14,729 nucleotides of DNA from Actinomycetes bacterium. Its GTDB lineage: Bacteria > Actinomycetota > Actinomycetes > Mycobacteriales > Mycobacteriaceae. The notes beneath the pieces are model-generated. The model had not been told where the DNA came from, searched no databases, and saw only the letters and a program-made list of their open reading frames with translations. Below, one piece after another: positions 6,068 through 13,329 of the stretch. Within the stretch, counting starts at the first letter, position 1. Each line of letters begins with the position of its first letter. A program made the position numbers and the translations under genes. The DNA is taken from positions 1 through 14,729 of the forward strand of contig JAEZDV010000184.1 of NCBI GenBank assembly GCA_023417985.1, in the 5' to 3' direction.

Positions 6068-8053
6068 TCAGACCTCGACCGGCGGGTACAGCCGTTCCAT
6101 CGTGTAGCGCCGGTTGCGCCGGACGGCAAGGGCGCTCGCGGTGAGAGAGACCAGCAGGAGCCCCACCAGGACCGCGACCGACACCCACAGTCGTGAGTCG
6201 ACCTGCTCGGCCACCGTGAGCTGTCGCAACCCCTCGACGGTGTAGGTCATCGGATCGAACGGATGGATGTACTGGAACGGTTTGGCCGTCGTGGGCACCG
6301 GATAGATTCCACCGGCCGAGACCAACTGCAGCATCAGGAACGCCAGGGTGACGACACGTCCTACTGCGGTGCCGAATACCGCGTTGAATGCCTGGATCAC
6401 GGCCAGATACGTCGCCGAGACGAGTATCAGGAAGAGGATCGTGCCGGTGAGGTGCCGGACGTCGAGTCCGACGCCGAAGTGCACCACCGCATACATGACC
6501 AGCGCCTGCAGGATCCCCACGAGCAGAGCCGGCCAGTACGACGCGAACACGGTGCGATACAACCCGACCCCACCGACCGTCGGCCGGGATTGTAAAGGCG
6601 TCAAGAGCATCCAGGTAATGATGCCGCCTACGAACAACGCCAGCGATAGGAAGAAGGGGGCGAACCCGGTTCCGAACGTCGACGCGAGGTTGTTGTAGTC
6701 CTGCTTCAACGACACCGGCGACGCCAACGTGTCGGCGGTCGCCGTGCGTTGCTCGTCCGACCAGCTGGGCACCTCGCCCGCCCCCTGAGAAAGTTGCTGG
6801 GCCAGTTCGTCCGAGCCGGACTGCAACCGCTCCATCCCCGACGACAACTGCCCGGCACCGTCGGCGAGACGGAAGCCACCGTCGGTGAGCTCGCCGAGCC
6901 CCGAGTTCAGCGTCCGTGCGCCGGAACTCAATTCGTCCACCCCGTTGCGCAACTGCTCGACATCCGATGCCAGATCGCCGCTCTGCAGCAACGCAAGTCC
7001 GCTCTGGAGTGGGCTGTCGGGGTCGAGCAGTTCGTATTCGACGGCCTGCGCTTCGCCTTGCAGGCGCACGATTTCCGCACGCAACGCTTCGGCGTCGGTC
7101 TGCACCTGCTGTGCTGCGAGCGGGCCCAGCACAGCAAGGGCCTGTTGGGCGAGCGGATCGTTGCTCTGGCCCAGCACGCCGACGACCGTTTGCAGCGCGG
7201 ACCCTGCCCCGGCTTCCACCGGCTGCGGCACCCGGCTTTCCAGCGCGATGAGCGACTGCCGCAGTTGTGTAACCCGGTCGGCGATATCGGTCGGTGCGCC
7301 GCTGTCGAGGAAGCCGAGCAGCGGATCGGCCACCTCGTCCACCGCGGTCGCGAGTTCGTCCGCCCCACTTGCCAGCCGGGCCGATCCGTCACGGGCAGTG
7401 ACGAGATTGTCGGCGAGTTCGCGCGAGCCCGAAGCGAGCTGATCCGCTCCGCTCTTGGCGCTGTCGATGCCGTTCGCGAGTTCACCGGCGCCGTCCGCCG
7501 CTTTCTTCAGGCCCGACCCGGCGCTTTCGAGCCCGGTGAGGATCTGTCCGACGCCCTCCGCGCCGATGGTGGCGTTGATCTGGTTGAGCACCTGCTCGGA
7601 TGCGTCCTGCGCGATGATGGTCGCGAGGTAGTTGTTGGCGTCGTTGAAGGTGAAGACCAGGTTCGCCTTCTCCGGGTTGTCCCCGCTCGGAGATTCCACC
7701 GCCTCGGTGAAGTTCTCCGGAATGGTCACGGTGTAGTAGTACTTCCCGCTGGCGAGGCCGGCGGTGGCCTCGTCCTCCGGGACCTCTTCGAGGTCCAGCT
7801 TCCCCGCGGCGAGCAGCGATTTCACGACTTGGTCTCCGGCATCGACCTGTTCACCGGTCGAGGAGCGCCCGGTGTCGTTGTTGACGATCGCCGCGGGGAT
7901 CCTGTCGACCGCACCGAACGGGTTCCAGAACGCCCACAGGTACATCGCACCGTAGAGCAGCGGCATGAGGATGATGGTGACGAGCGCGATGCGCGGCATC
8001 GCGCCCCGGAAGTACCGTGTGATGTCGCTACCCAGCGAAAACGCAGCCAGCAT
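6068..8053 (-). CDS. YhgE/Pip family membrane protein
   Basis: 661 residues. One N-terminal membrane helix (about 21-41) is followed by a large extracytoplasmic region (about 45-460). Five more helices lie at about 464-486, 506-527, 536-556, 563-583 and 622-644, the last four resembling an ABC-2 permease core. Residues 170-240 and 350-420 carry the Leu-x-x-Gly heptad repeats (for example Gln-Leu-Ala-Ser-Gly, Glu-Leu-Ser-Ser-Gly) diagnostic of YhgE/Pip proteins; these form long helical stalks. The two repeat blocks are separated by about 110 residues without the pattern. Relatives include the phage-infection protein Pip of lactococci and EsaA/YueB of type VII secretion, all surface-exposed. 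The substrate, if it transports anything, is unknown. The ATG lies 3 bases after the stop of the upstream ABC-like gene, so the two are almost certainly co-expressed. Confidence 0.93.
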   Translation of the reverse strand: MLAAFSLGSDITRYFRGAMPRIALVTIILMPLLYGAMYLWAFWNPFGAVDRIPAAIVNNDTGRSSTGEQVDAGDQVVKSLLAAGKLDLEEVPEDEATAGLASGKYYYTVTIPENFTEAVESPSGDNPEKANLVFTFNDANNYLATIIAQDASEQVLNQINATIGAEGVGQILTGLESAGSGLKKAADGAGELANGIDSAKSGADQLASGSRELADNLVTARDGSARLASGADELATAVDEVADPLLGFLDSGAPTDIADRVTQLRQSLIALESRVPQPVEAGAGSALQTVVGVLGQSNDPLAQQALAVLGPLAAQQVQTDAEALRAEIVRLQGEAQAVEYELLDPDSPLQSGLALLQSGDLASDVEQLRNGVDELSSGARTLNSGLGELTDGGFRLADGAGQLSSGMERLQSGSDELAQQLSQGAGEVPSWSDEQRTATADTLASPVSLKQDYNNLASTFGTGFAPFFLSLALFVGGIITWMLLTPLQSRPTVGGVGLYRTVFASYWPALLVGILQALVMYAVVHFGVGLDVRHLTGTILFLILVSATYLAVIQAFNAVFGTAVGRVVTLAFLMLQLVSAGGIYPVPTTAKPFQYIHPFDPMTYTVEGLRQLTVAEQVDSRLWVSVAVLVGLLLVSLTASALAVRRNRRYTMERLYPPVEV

Positions 8054-8056
8054 TCG

Positions 8057-8899
8057 CTACCCCATCTCGGTCATGACGCCGATGTCGCCCGGTCCCAGGA
8101 GATCGTGCATTTCCACCAGCGTGTGCACGGCGGCGCCGGGGGGAAGGGGATTGACGTCGGCGGTGATCACCGATTGCGCCTCACCCAGTGCGATCAGCCT
8201 GTCGAGAAGAACCCTGCGCTCGACATCGTCGGCGATCCTGTCGAGCCGGCCGACGACCAGCAGCGGTGGCCGCCGGGTGTTCGCCACCGCGATGCGCAGC
8301 AGCATCTGCTGAAGTTCGGGCAGGTCGTCGACGAAGGCGCGCACGTGTGGAAGCTCGACGTCGCCGAAGACTTCCTCGCACATCTCGGCGACCCCGTGCT
8401 CGTCGACCCGCGGGACGAATCGGTACCACGGCGAATCCCACCGTTTCTGTTCGGTGACGAGGTCCTGCACCGTGACCGACGGCGGTACTTCGTCGAGTTC
8501 GTTCAGGCACGCGATCGCCGAGTTCGCGAACACTTTTCTCGGTTTGTTCTCGAAGCCGAGGACGGCCAGCGAACCGGCGGTCAGCCGCATCCGCCCGCAC
8601 AGCGACATCAGCAGCGCGGTGCGTGCCGCCCCCGCGGGTGCCGCCAGCACGGACACGCCACCCGCGTCGATGTCGAGGTCGAGCGGCCCGAACACGTGTC
8701 CCCACGGGCCGTGCAGTTCGATACCTCGCGCCGACACCAGAGTCCCCGGAGCCGGCGCCCACGATTCTCGGGTGTCCGTCACAGGCACTTCGACCATCTC
8801 CACCCCACGTCCCCGGCGTCGTCGATAGACGCCTACGCTCGGAGGCCGTCGCACGGTCGGTTCGTCTGCACGAGATCGGCCGCCGAAGGACACGTTCAC
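8057..8899 (-). CDS. Degenerate ABC-type nucleotide-binding domain protein
   Basis: 280 residues from the GTG at 8897-8899, which has AGAGG six bases upstream; starts nearer residue 33-35 are possible and would remove an Arg-rich leader. From about residue 54 the layout is that of an ABC ATPase: first strands, a Walker A position (Ala-Ala-Pro-Ala-Gly-Ala-Ala-Arg-Thr, 86-94), a helical insert, a signature position (Leu-Pro-Glu-Leu-Gln, 193-197, followed by Gln-Met-Leu-Leu-Arg-Ile-Ala), and a Walker B position (Leu-Leu-Val-Val-Gly-Arg, 213-218). The key residues are lost. The Walker A Lys is Arg and two of its Gly are Ala, the signature Ser-Gly-Gly is gone, the Walker B Asp-Glu is Gly-Arg, and the switch His is absent. 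It is therefore likely a non-hydrolysing partner of the YhgE-like protein encoded 3 bases downstream. Confidence 0.8.
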   Translation of the reverse strand: MNVSFGGRSRADEPTVRRPPSVGVYRRRRGRGVEMVEVPVTDTRESWAPAPGTLVSARGIELHGPWGHVFGPLDLDIDAGGVSVLAAPAGAARTALLMSLCGRMRLTAGSLAVLGFENKPRKVFANSAIACLNELDEVPPSVTVQDLVTEQKRWDSPWYRFVPRVDEHGVAEMCEEVFGDVELPHVRAFVDDLPELQQMLLRIAVANTRRPPLLVVGRLDRIADDVERRVLLDRLIALGEAQSVITADVNPLPPGAAVHTLVEMHDLLGPGDIGVMTEMG

Positions 8900-9011
8900 A
8901 GCATGCCTCTAAGATCATGCCGTTGTTCGTACCCACCCTGAGGCGCTTTCCGGGATGTGCCAGGAGACCCGGGTTGCGGACCGGCCGCCCCACATGAGCT
9001 CGGCCGATACA

Positions 9012-9027
9012 GCGGGCCGATGCCCGT
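9012..9027. terminator. Small GC hairpin after ligA, weak terminator candidate
   Basis: CGGGC (9013-9017) pairs with GCCCG (9022-9026) across a 4-base loop, starting about 9 bases after the ligA stop. Five GC pairs without a T-tract give weak support. If it does not terminate, the ABC-like and YhgE genes could be read from the ligA promoter, since only 136 bases separate them. Confidence 0.3.
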
Positions 9028-9035
9028 CCGGCGCG

Positions 9036-11123
9036 TCAGCCCACCTCGCGCACGGCATCCGGGCCCTGATCGAGCAGGATTCTGAACCCGTCCTCGTCGA
9101 TCACGGGAACACCGAGATCGGCCGCCTTGTCGGCTTTGGTGCCGGGATTGTCCCCCACCACCACGAAAGCGGTCTTCTTCGACACCGAGCCCGCGGCCTT
9201 GCCGCCGCGCGTCAGAATGGCTTCCTTCGCCTGATCGCGGGAGAAGCCCGCGAGTGTGCCCGTGACGACGATCGAGAGTCCCTCGAGAGTGCGTGCGATC
9301 GACTCGTCGCGCTCGTCCTCCATCCGCACCCCTGCGGCCGCCCACTTGTCGACGATCGCGCAGTGCCAGTCGACCGTGAACCACTCGACAACGGCGGCCG
9401 CGATCGTCGGTCCGACGCCCTCGACGGCGGCGAGTTCGTCGACGGACGCGGACCGGATCCGGTCCAAACTGCCGAATTCCGTGGCCAGTGCGCGTGCGGC
9501 GGTCGGGCCGACGTGCCGGATCGAGAGTGCGACGAGAACCCGCCACAGGGGTTGTTCCTTCGCATTTGCGAGATTCTGCAGCAGGCGTTCGCTGTTCTTC
9601 GACAGCGCACCCTTCGAGGTGAGGAAGAACGGGGCCTTGCGCAGATCGTCCTCGGTGAGCGAGAACAGGTCGCCCTCGTCGGAGATGATGTTCCCCTCGA
9701 GCATCGCGCTCGCCGCCTCGTACCCGAGCGCCTCGATGTCGAACGCGCCACGACCGGCGACGTGGAATACGCGTTCACGCAACTGAGCCGGGCAGCTGCG
9801 TGAATTGGGGCAGCGCAGGTCGACGTCGGCTTCCTTCGCCGGGGCCAGAGGCGTGCTGCACTCGGGACAGACCGTGGGCATGACGAATTCGCGTTCGCTG
9901 CCATCGCGCAGGTCGACCACCGGTCCGAGAACCTCGGGGATGACGTCTCCCGCTTTGCGGATCACCACGGTATCGCCGATCAGGACACCTTTGCGCGCCA
10001 CCTCCGACGCGTTGTGCAGCGTCGCGAGCGAGACGGTGGATCCGGCCACGGTGACCGGTTCCATGTAGGCGAACGGGGTGACCCGTCCGGTGCGACCGAC
10101 GCTGACCCGGATGTCGAGGAGTTTGGTCGTCACCTCCTCAGGCGGGTACTTGTAGGCGATCGCCCAGCGTGGGGCTCGGGAGGTGGCTCCGAGACGGCGG
10201 TGCAGGCCCATGTCGTCGATCTTCACGACCACGCCGTCGAGTTCGTGCTCGATGTCGTGTCTGTGCTCGCCCCAGTACCGCATGCGATCGACGACGGCGT
10301 CCGCTCCCGTCACGCGACTCGTGTGCGGCGAGACCGGAAGGCCCCACGCGGCGAACGCGTCGTACGCCTGCGACTGGGATTGCGGCGCGAAACCCTCGAT
10401 GCGGCCGAACCCGTGGCAGTACATACGCAGCCGGCGCTGCGCGGTGACCGCGGGGTTCTTCTGGCGCAGCGACCCCGCCGCGGAGTTCCGGGGATTGGCG
10501 AACGGTGCCTTTCCCGCGGCCACGAGTCCGGCATTGAGGTTCTCGAAATCCTCGAGCCGGAAGAACACCTCGCCGCGCACCTCGAGAAGTGTCGGGATCG
10601 GGTATTCATCGGTGGCAGTGAGCTTTTCGGGGACTTCGTCGATCGTGCGGGCGTTGAGTGTGACGTCTTCACCGGTGCGGCCGTCGCCGCGCGTCGCGGC
10701 CCGGACGAGACGGCCGTTCTCGTACACGAGACTCAGTGCGACGCCGTCGATCTTGACCTCGCACAGATAGTCCGGATGGGTGCCCGTCTCGGTCTCCGCG
10801 CGTGCGAGCCAGGCGCGCAGTTCACCCTCGTCGAAGACGTTGTCGAGGCTGAGCATCGGCTCGAGGTGCCCGACGGCGGTGAAGTCGGTGGCGAACCCGC
10901 CGCCGACCAGCTGGGTGGGCGAGTCGGGGGTGCGCAGCTCCGTGTACTGCTCCTCGAGTGCCTGCAACTCGCCGAGCAGGGCATCGAACTCGCCGTCGGA
11001 GATGATCGGTGCGTCGCGCACGTAGTAGCGGAACTGGTGCTCGCGCACCTGTTCGGCGAGATCCTGCCAGCGCTCACGCGCCTCGGGAGTAGCGGTGGCG
11101 GGCGCGTCCGTCGGTTCACTCAC
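9036..11123 (-). CDS. ligA: NAD-dependent DNA ligase
   Basis: 695 residues, normal for actinobacterial LigA. The enzyme seals nicks in replication and repair using NAD+. The N-terminal Ia domain with Tyr-Tyr (33-34) is followed by the adenylation domain with the active-site Lys124 in Glu-Val-Lys-Ile-Asp-Gly. Other nucleotidyltransferase motifs are present, such as Asp-Gly-Val-Val-Val-Lys near 296 and Lys-Tyr-Pro-Pro-Glu-Glu near 325. An OB domain, a four-Cys zinc finger (Cys419, 422, 438, 444), helix-hairpin-helix repeats (about 500-590) and a C-terminal BRCT domain (about 608-690) complete the usual order. The GTG start at 11121-11123 has no ribosome site, but a TAGGCT box sits 8 bases upstream, pointing to a leaderless or near-leaderless message. 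Confidence 0.98.
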   Translation of the reverse strand: MSEPTDAPATATPEARERWQDLAEQVREHQFRYYVRDAPIISDGEFDALLGELQALEEQYTELRTPDSPTQLVGGGFATDFTAVGHLEPMLSLDNVFDEGELRAWLARAETETGTHPDYLCEVKIDGVALSLVYENGRLVRAATRGDGRTGEDVTLNARTIDEVPEKLTATDEYPIPTLLEVRGEVFFRLEDFENLNAGLVAAGKAPFANPRNSAAGSLRQKNPAVTAQRRLRMYCHGFGRIEGFAPQSQSQAYDAFAAWGLPVSPHTSRVTGADAVVDRMRYWGEHRHDIEHELDGVVVKIDDMGLHRRLGATSRAPRWAIAYKYPPEEVTTKLLDIRVSVGRTGRVTPFAYMEPVTVAGSTVSLATLHNASEVARKGVLIGDTVVIRKAGDVIPEVLGPVVDLRDGSEREFVMPTVCPECSTPLAPAKEADVDLRCPNSRSCPAQLRERVFHVAGRGAFDIEALGYEAASAMLEGNIISDEGDLFSLTEDDLRKAPFFLTSKGALSKNSERLLQNLANAKEQPLWRVLVALSIRHVGPTAARALATEFGSLDRIRSASVDELAAVEGVGPTIAAAVVEWFTVDWHCAIVDKWAAAGVRMEDERDESIARTLEGLSIVVTGTLAGFSRDQAKEAILTRGGKAAGSVSKKTAFVVVGDNPGTKADKAADLGVPVIDEDGFRILLDQGPDAVREVG

Positions 11124-11131
11124 AGGTCACA

Positions 11132-11137
11132 AGCCTA
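11132..11137 (-). promoter_or_regulatory. Candidate -10 box of the ligA promoter
   Basis: On the minus strand TAGGCT lies 8 bases before the ligA GTG, a good actinobacterial -10 match. Transcription starting about 7 bases past it would leave at most a few bases of leader. No convincing -35 is visible at 16-18 bases further upstream. Confidence 0.5.
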
Positions 11138-11212
11138 GTCGAGCGGGCCGACAGCTCCCGTGGCGATCCGAACGCGGGCCTGGGCGGACGAACGGCCGGC
11201 CCGATCCGTACG

Positions 11213-12238
11213 TCAGAGGGTTTCGGGGTCCTCGGACAACGCGGCCGAGATGTCACGGGCCTGCTTCAGCGCGCTCCGCGCCCACTGCGGCTGCGCCGAC
11301 CCGAGGCCGCACGCCGGAGCCACGGACACCGACCGCAGCGCGGCGCGCGGGAACCCGAGCCGGTCGAACAGCGCGAGGGCCGGCGCCGCGAGGTCGCGCC
11401 AGCCCGGAACCGGGCTGGGAGCGGTCGTCGGAACCAGGCCGAGAATCAGCGCGGTGCCGGAATCGAAGAGTTCACCGATCCCGTCGAGGTCGGTCTGCGA
11501 AACCTGTGCGAGGTCGAACGAGACGGCGTCGGCGGCGCTGCGGCGCAGCAGGCCGGTCGGCAGGGTGCCCGCGCAGCAGTGCACCGCGACGGACCGCCCG
11601 GTTCCCCGGATCGTCGTGTCGAGGACGTCGAGCGCCTCGGGTTCGGGCCAGGCGGGAACGGTCTCGAGGATCGTTCTGCCTTCCAAGGTCCCGGCCAGGA
11701 CATCGGGAAGTGCAGGCTCGTCGAGCTGTACGACGACCTGCACACCGAGCCTGCGGTGCAGTTCGGCGGCGTGCCGCGCGATTCCTTCCGCGAGAGACTC
11801 GGAGATTTCACGTACTGCGCCGCGATCGAGTAGCACGCGGCGGCCGGTCGCGAGTTCGAGATGCGCGGCGAGGGTGAGCGGTCCGGCGGACTGCACCTTC
11901 ACGGTGCGATCCGGACCGGCGCCCGCGCGTTCCCATGCTTCCTCGAGCGCATCGAGATCCTGACCGAGCAGATCCTCGGCGCGGGCGGCGATCGTGCCGC
12001 GTCGGGAAACGAGCCGGTATCCGGTGGTCGACGCATCGAGATGGAGGTCGACGAGCAGTGCGCTCGCGCGCCCGATCATGTCCGAGCCGAGTCCGCGTCC
12101 CGGGAGTTCCACGAGATGCGGAAGTGCGGCGAGCTCGCCGACCACGACGGAAGCGGCTTCGCGCGCATCGGTTCCCGGCCACGAGCCGAGTCCGGTGGCG
12201 ATTCCCGACCACGCGGCACGGGCTTCCGGTCCGGTCAC
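11213..12238 (-). CDS. MetE-like (cobalamin-independent methionine synthase core) family protein
   Basis: 341 residues from the GTG at 12236-12238, which overlaps the mnmA stop (GTGA) with GAGGA just upstream; earlier in-frame starts would lie deep in mnmA. The protein corresponds to the C-terminal catalytic barrel of MetE alone. Recognisable parts are Val-Gln-Leu-Asp-Glu-Pro-Ala-Leu at 170-177, His220-Cys221-Cys222 (the His-x-Cys zinc pair) and Cys310 in Ala-Pro-Ala-Cys-Gly-Leu-Gly. Where MetE has the zinc-ligand Glu in Ile-Glu-Thr, this protein has Asp242 in Ser-Phe-Asp-Leu-Ala-Gln. There is no N-terminal MetE half for folate binding, as in archaeal-type short MetE proteins. It matches the mycobacterial protein near ligA (Rv3015c, from memory). 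Thiol methylation is possible, but the methyl donor and acceptor are unknown. Third gene of the desulfurase-mnmA unit. Confidence 0.87.
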   Translation of the reverse strand: MTGPEARAAWSGIATGLGSWPGTDAREAASVVVGELAALPHLVELPGRGLGSDMIGRASALLVDLHLDASTTGYRLVSRRGTIAARAEDLLGQDLDALEEAWERAGAGPDRTVKVQSAGPLTLAAHLELATGRRVLLDRGAVREISESLAEGIARHAAELHRRLGVQVVVQLDEPALPDVLAGTLEGRTILETVPAWPEPEALDVLDTTIRGTGRSVAVHCCAGTLPTGLLRRSAADAVSFDLAQVSQTDLDGIGELFDSGTALILGLVPTTAPSPVPGWRDLAAPALALFDRLGFPRAALRSVSVAPACGLGSAQPQWARSALKQARDISAALSEDPETL

Positions 12239-13329
12239 ACGTCCTCGGCTACAGGCCGGGCGGCGGCGATGGTGCCGCTGCCGAGGACGATGTCGCCGGC
12301 CGGATCGGGCCGGTAGAGCACCGCAGCCTGACCGGCGGCAACACCGGTGAGCGACTCCCGGAGCGAGATCTCGATCCCCGACTCGGTCGCTTCGGCGACA
12401 GCGGGGGCGAGGCCCCCGTGCGCACGCACCTGCACGACACATTCCACGGGCCCGTCGGGCGCGCTGCCCGAGGTCCACACGGCGCGCTCGGCATGGATGA
12501 AGTCGACCTTCAGCCGTTCGGCGCTGCCGACCCGGACGGTACCCGTGTCGGGCTCGATTGCCGTGACGTAGCGCGGACGGCCGTCGGCGCCGGGACCGGA
12601 GATCCCGAGGCCCTTGCGCTGTCCGATGGTGAAACCGTGCACACCTTCGTGTTCGGCGAGCACCTCACCCGAATCGTCGTCGACGACCGCACCGGGCCGG
12701 ATGCCGATGCGAGCGCCCAGGAAGGCGCGGGTGTCACCGGACGGAATGAAGCAGATGTCGTGACTATCCGGCTTGTTCGCCACGGCCAGGCCGCGCTCTG
12801 CCGCCTCGGCCCGGATCAGGTCCTTGGGGGTGTCGCCCACCGGGAACATCGCTCGCGAAAGCTGTTCCGCCGTCAGCACTGCCAGCACATACGACTGGTC
12901 CTTGTCGGCGTCGACCGCGCGCCGGAGCACGCCGTCACGCAATCGGGCGTAATGGCCGGTCGCCACCGCGTCGAAGCCCAGCGCCACCGCACGATCGGCC
13001 AGTGCCGAGAACTTGATCTTCTCGTTGCACCGCAGGCACGGATTGGGCGTCTGACCCGCCGCGTAGGCCGCAACGAAGTCGTCGATCACGTCTTCCTTGA
13101 AGCGGTCGGCGAAATCCCAGACGTAAAAAGGTATTCCGAGCACGTCGGCGGCACGGCGGGCATCGCCGGCGTCCTCCTTCGAGCAGCACCCGCGCGAACC
13201 GGTGCGCAAGGTGCCCGGAGCCGACGACAACGCCAGGTGGACCCCCACCACGTCGTGTCCGGCGTCGACAGCGCGGGCCGCGGCAACCGCCGAGTCCACA
13301 CCGCCGCTCATCGCCGCAAGAATCCTCAT
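12235..13329 (-). CDS. mnmA: tRNA-specific 2-thiouridylase
   Basis: 364 residues, full length. MnmA adds sulfur to uridine 34 of tRNA(Lys), tRNA(Glu) and tRNA(Gln), using ATP to adenylate the base and an enzyme persulfide as sulfur donor. The PP-loop Ser-Gly-Gly-Val-Asp-Ser is at residues 8-13. The two catalytic cysteines are Cys101 (in Leu-Arg-Cys-Asn-Glu-Lys-Ile-Lys-Phe) and Cys193 (in His-Asp-Ile-Cys-Phe-Ile-Pro). A Cys-Cys pair at 48-49 follows an actinobacterial pattern (Gly-Cys-Cys-Ser). The ATG overlaps the desulfurase stop by 4 bases and is preceded by a near-ideal GGAGGTGA ribosome site inside the desulfurase end, so sulfur donor and acceptor enzymes are made together. The stop overlaps the start of the MetE-like gene. 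Confidence 0.97.
   Translation of the reverse strand: MRILAAMSGGVDSAVAAARAVDAGHDVVGVHLALSSAPGTLRTGSRGCCSKEDAGDARRAADVLGIPFYVWDFADRFKEDVIDDFVAAYAAGQTPNPCLRCNEKIKFSALADRAVALGFDAVATGHYARLRDGVLRRAVDADKDQSYVLAVLTAEQLSRAMFPVGDTPKDLIRAEAAERGLAVANKPDSHDICFIPSGDTRAFLGARIGIRPGAVVDDDSGEVLAEHEGVHGFTIGQRKGLGISGPGADGRPRYVTAIEPDTGTVRVGSAERLKVDFIHAERAVWTSGSAPDGPVECVVQVRAHGGLAPAVAEATESGIEISLRESLTGVAAGQAAVLYRPDPAGDIVLGSGTIAAARPVAEDV

Noticed and set aside
8057..8899. ABC-like gene as a pseudogene
   Set aside because: The frame is uninterrupted, the length suits an ABC domain with its leader, the ribosome site is good, and the loss is concentrated at nucleotide-contact motifs rather than spread as random damage.
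6749..8941. 730-codon + strand frame opposite the YhgE and ABC-like genes
   Set aside because: Low-complexity basic translation antisense to two well-supported genes; no ribosome site or domain.
8900..9035. Independent promoter for the ABC-like/YhgE pair
   Set aside because: A CATGAT near 8915-8920 (minus strand) could be a -10 box, but no -35 pairs with it. Co-transcription from ligA cannot be excluded.
11171..11203. Terminator between the MetE-like gene and ligA
   Set aside because: CGGGCC (11175-11180) and GGCCCG (11198-11203) can pair, but the 17-base loop and short stem make it weak. Such matches are frequent in GC-rich DNA.
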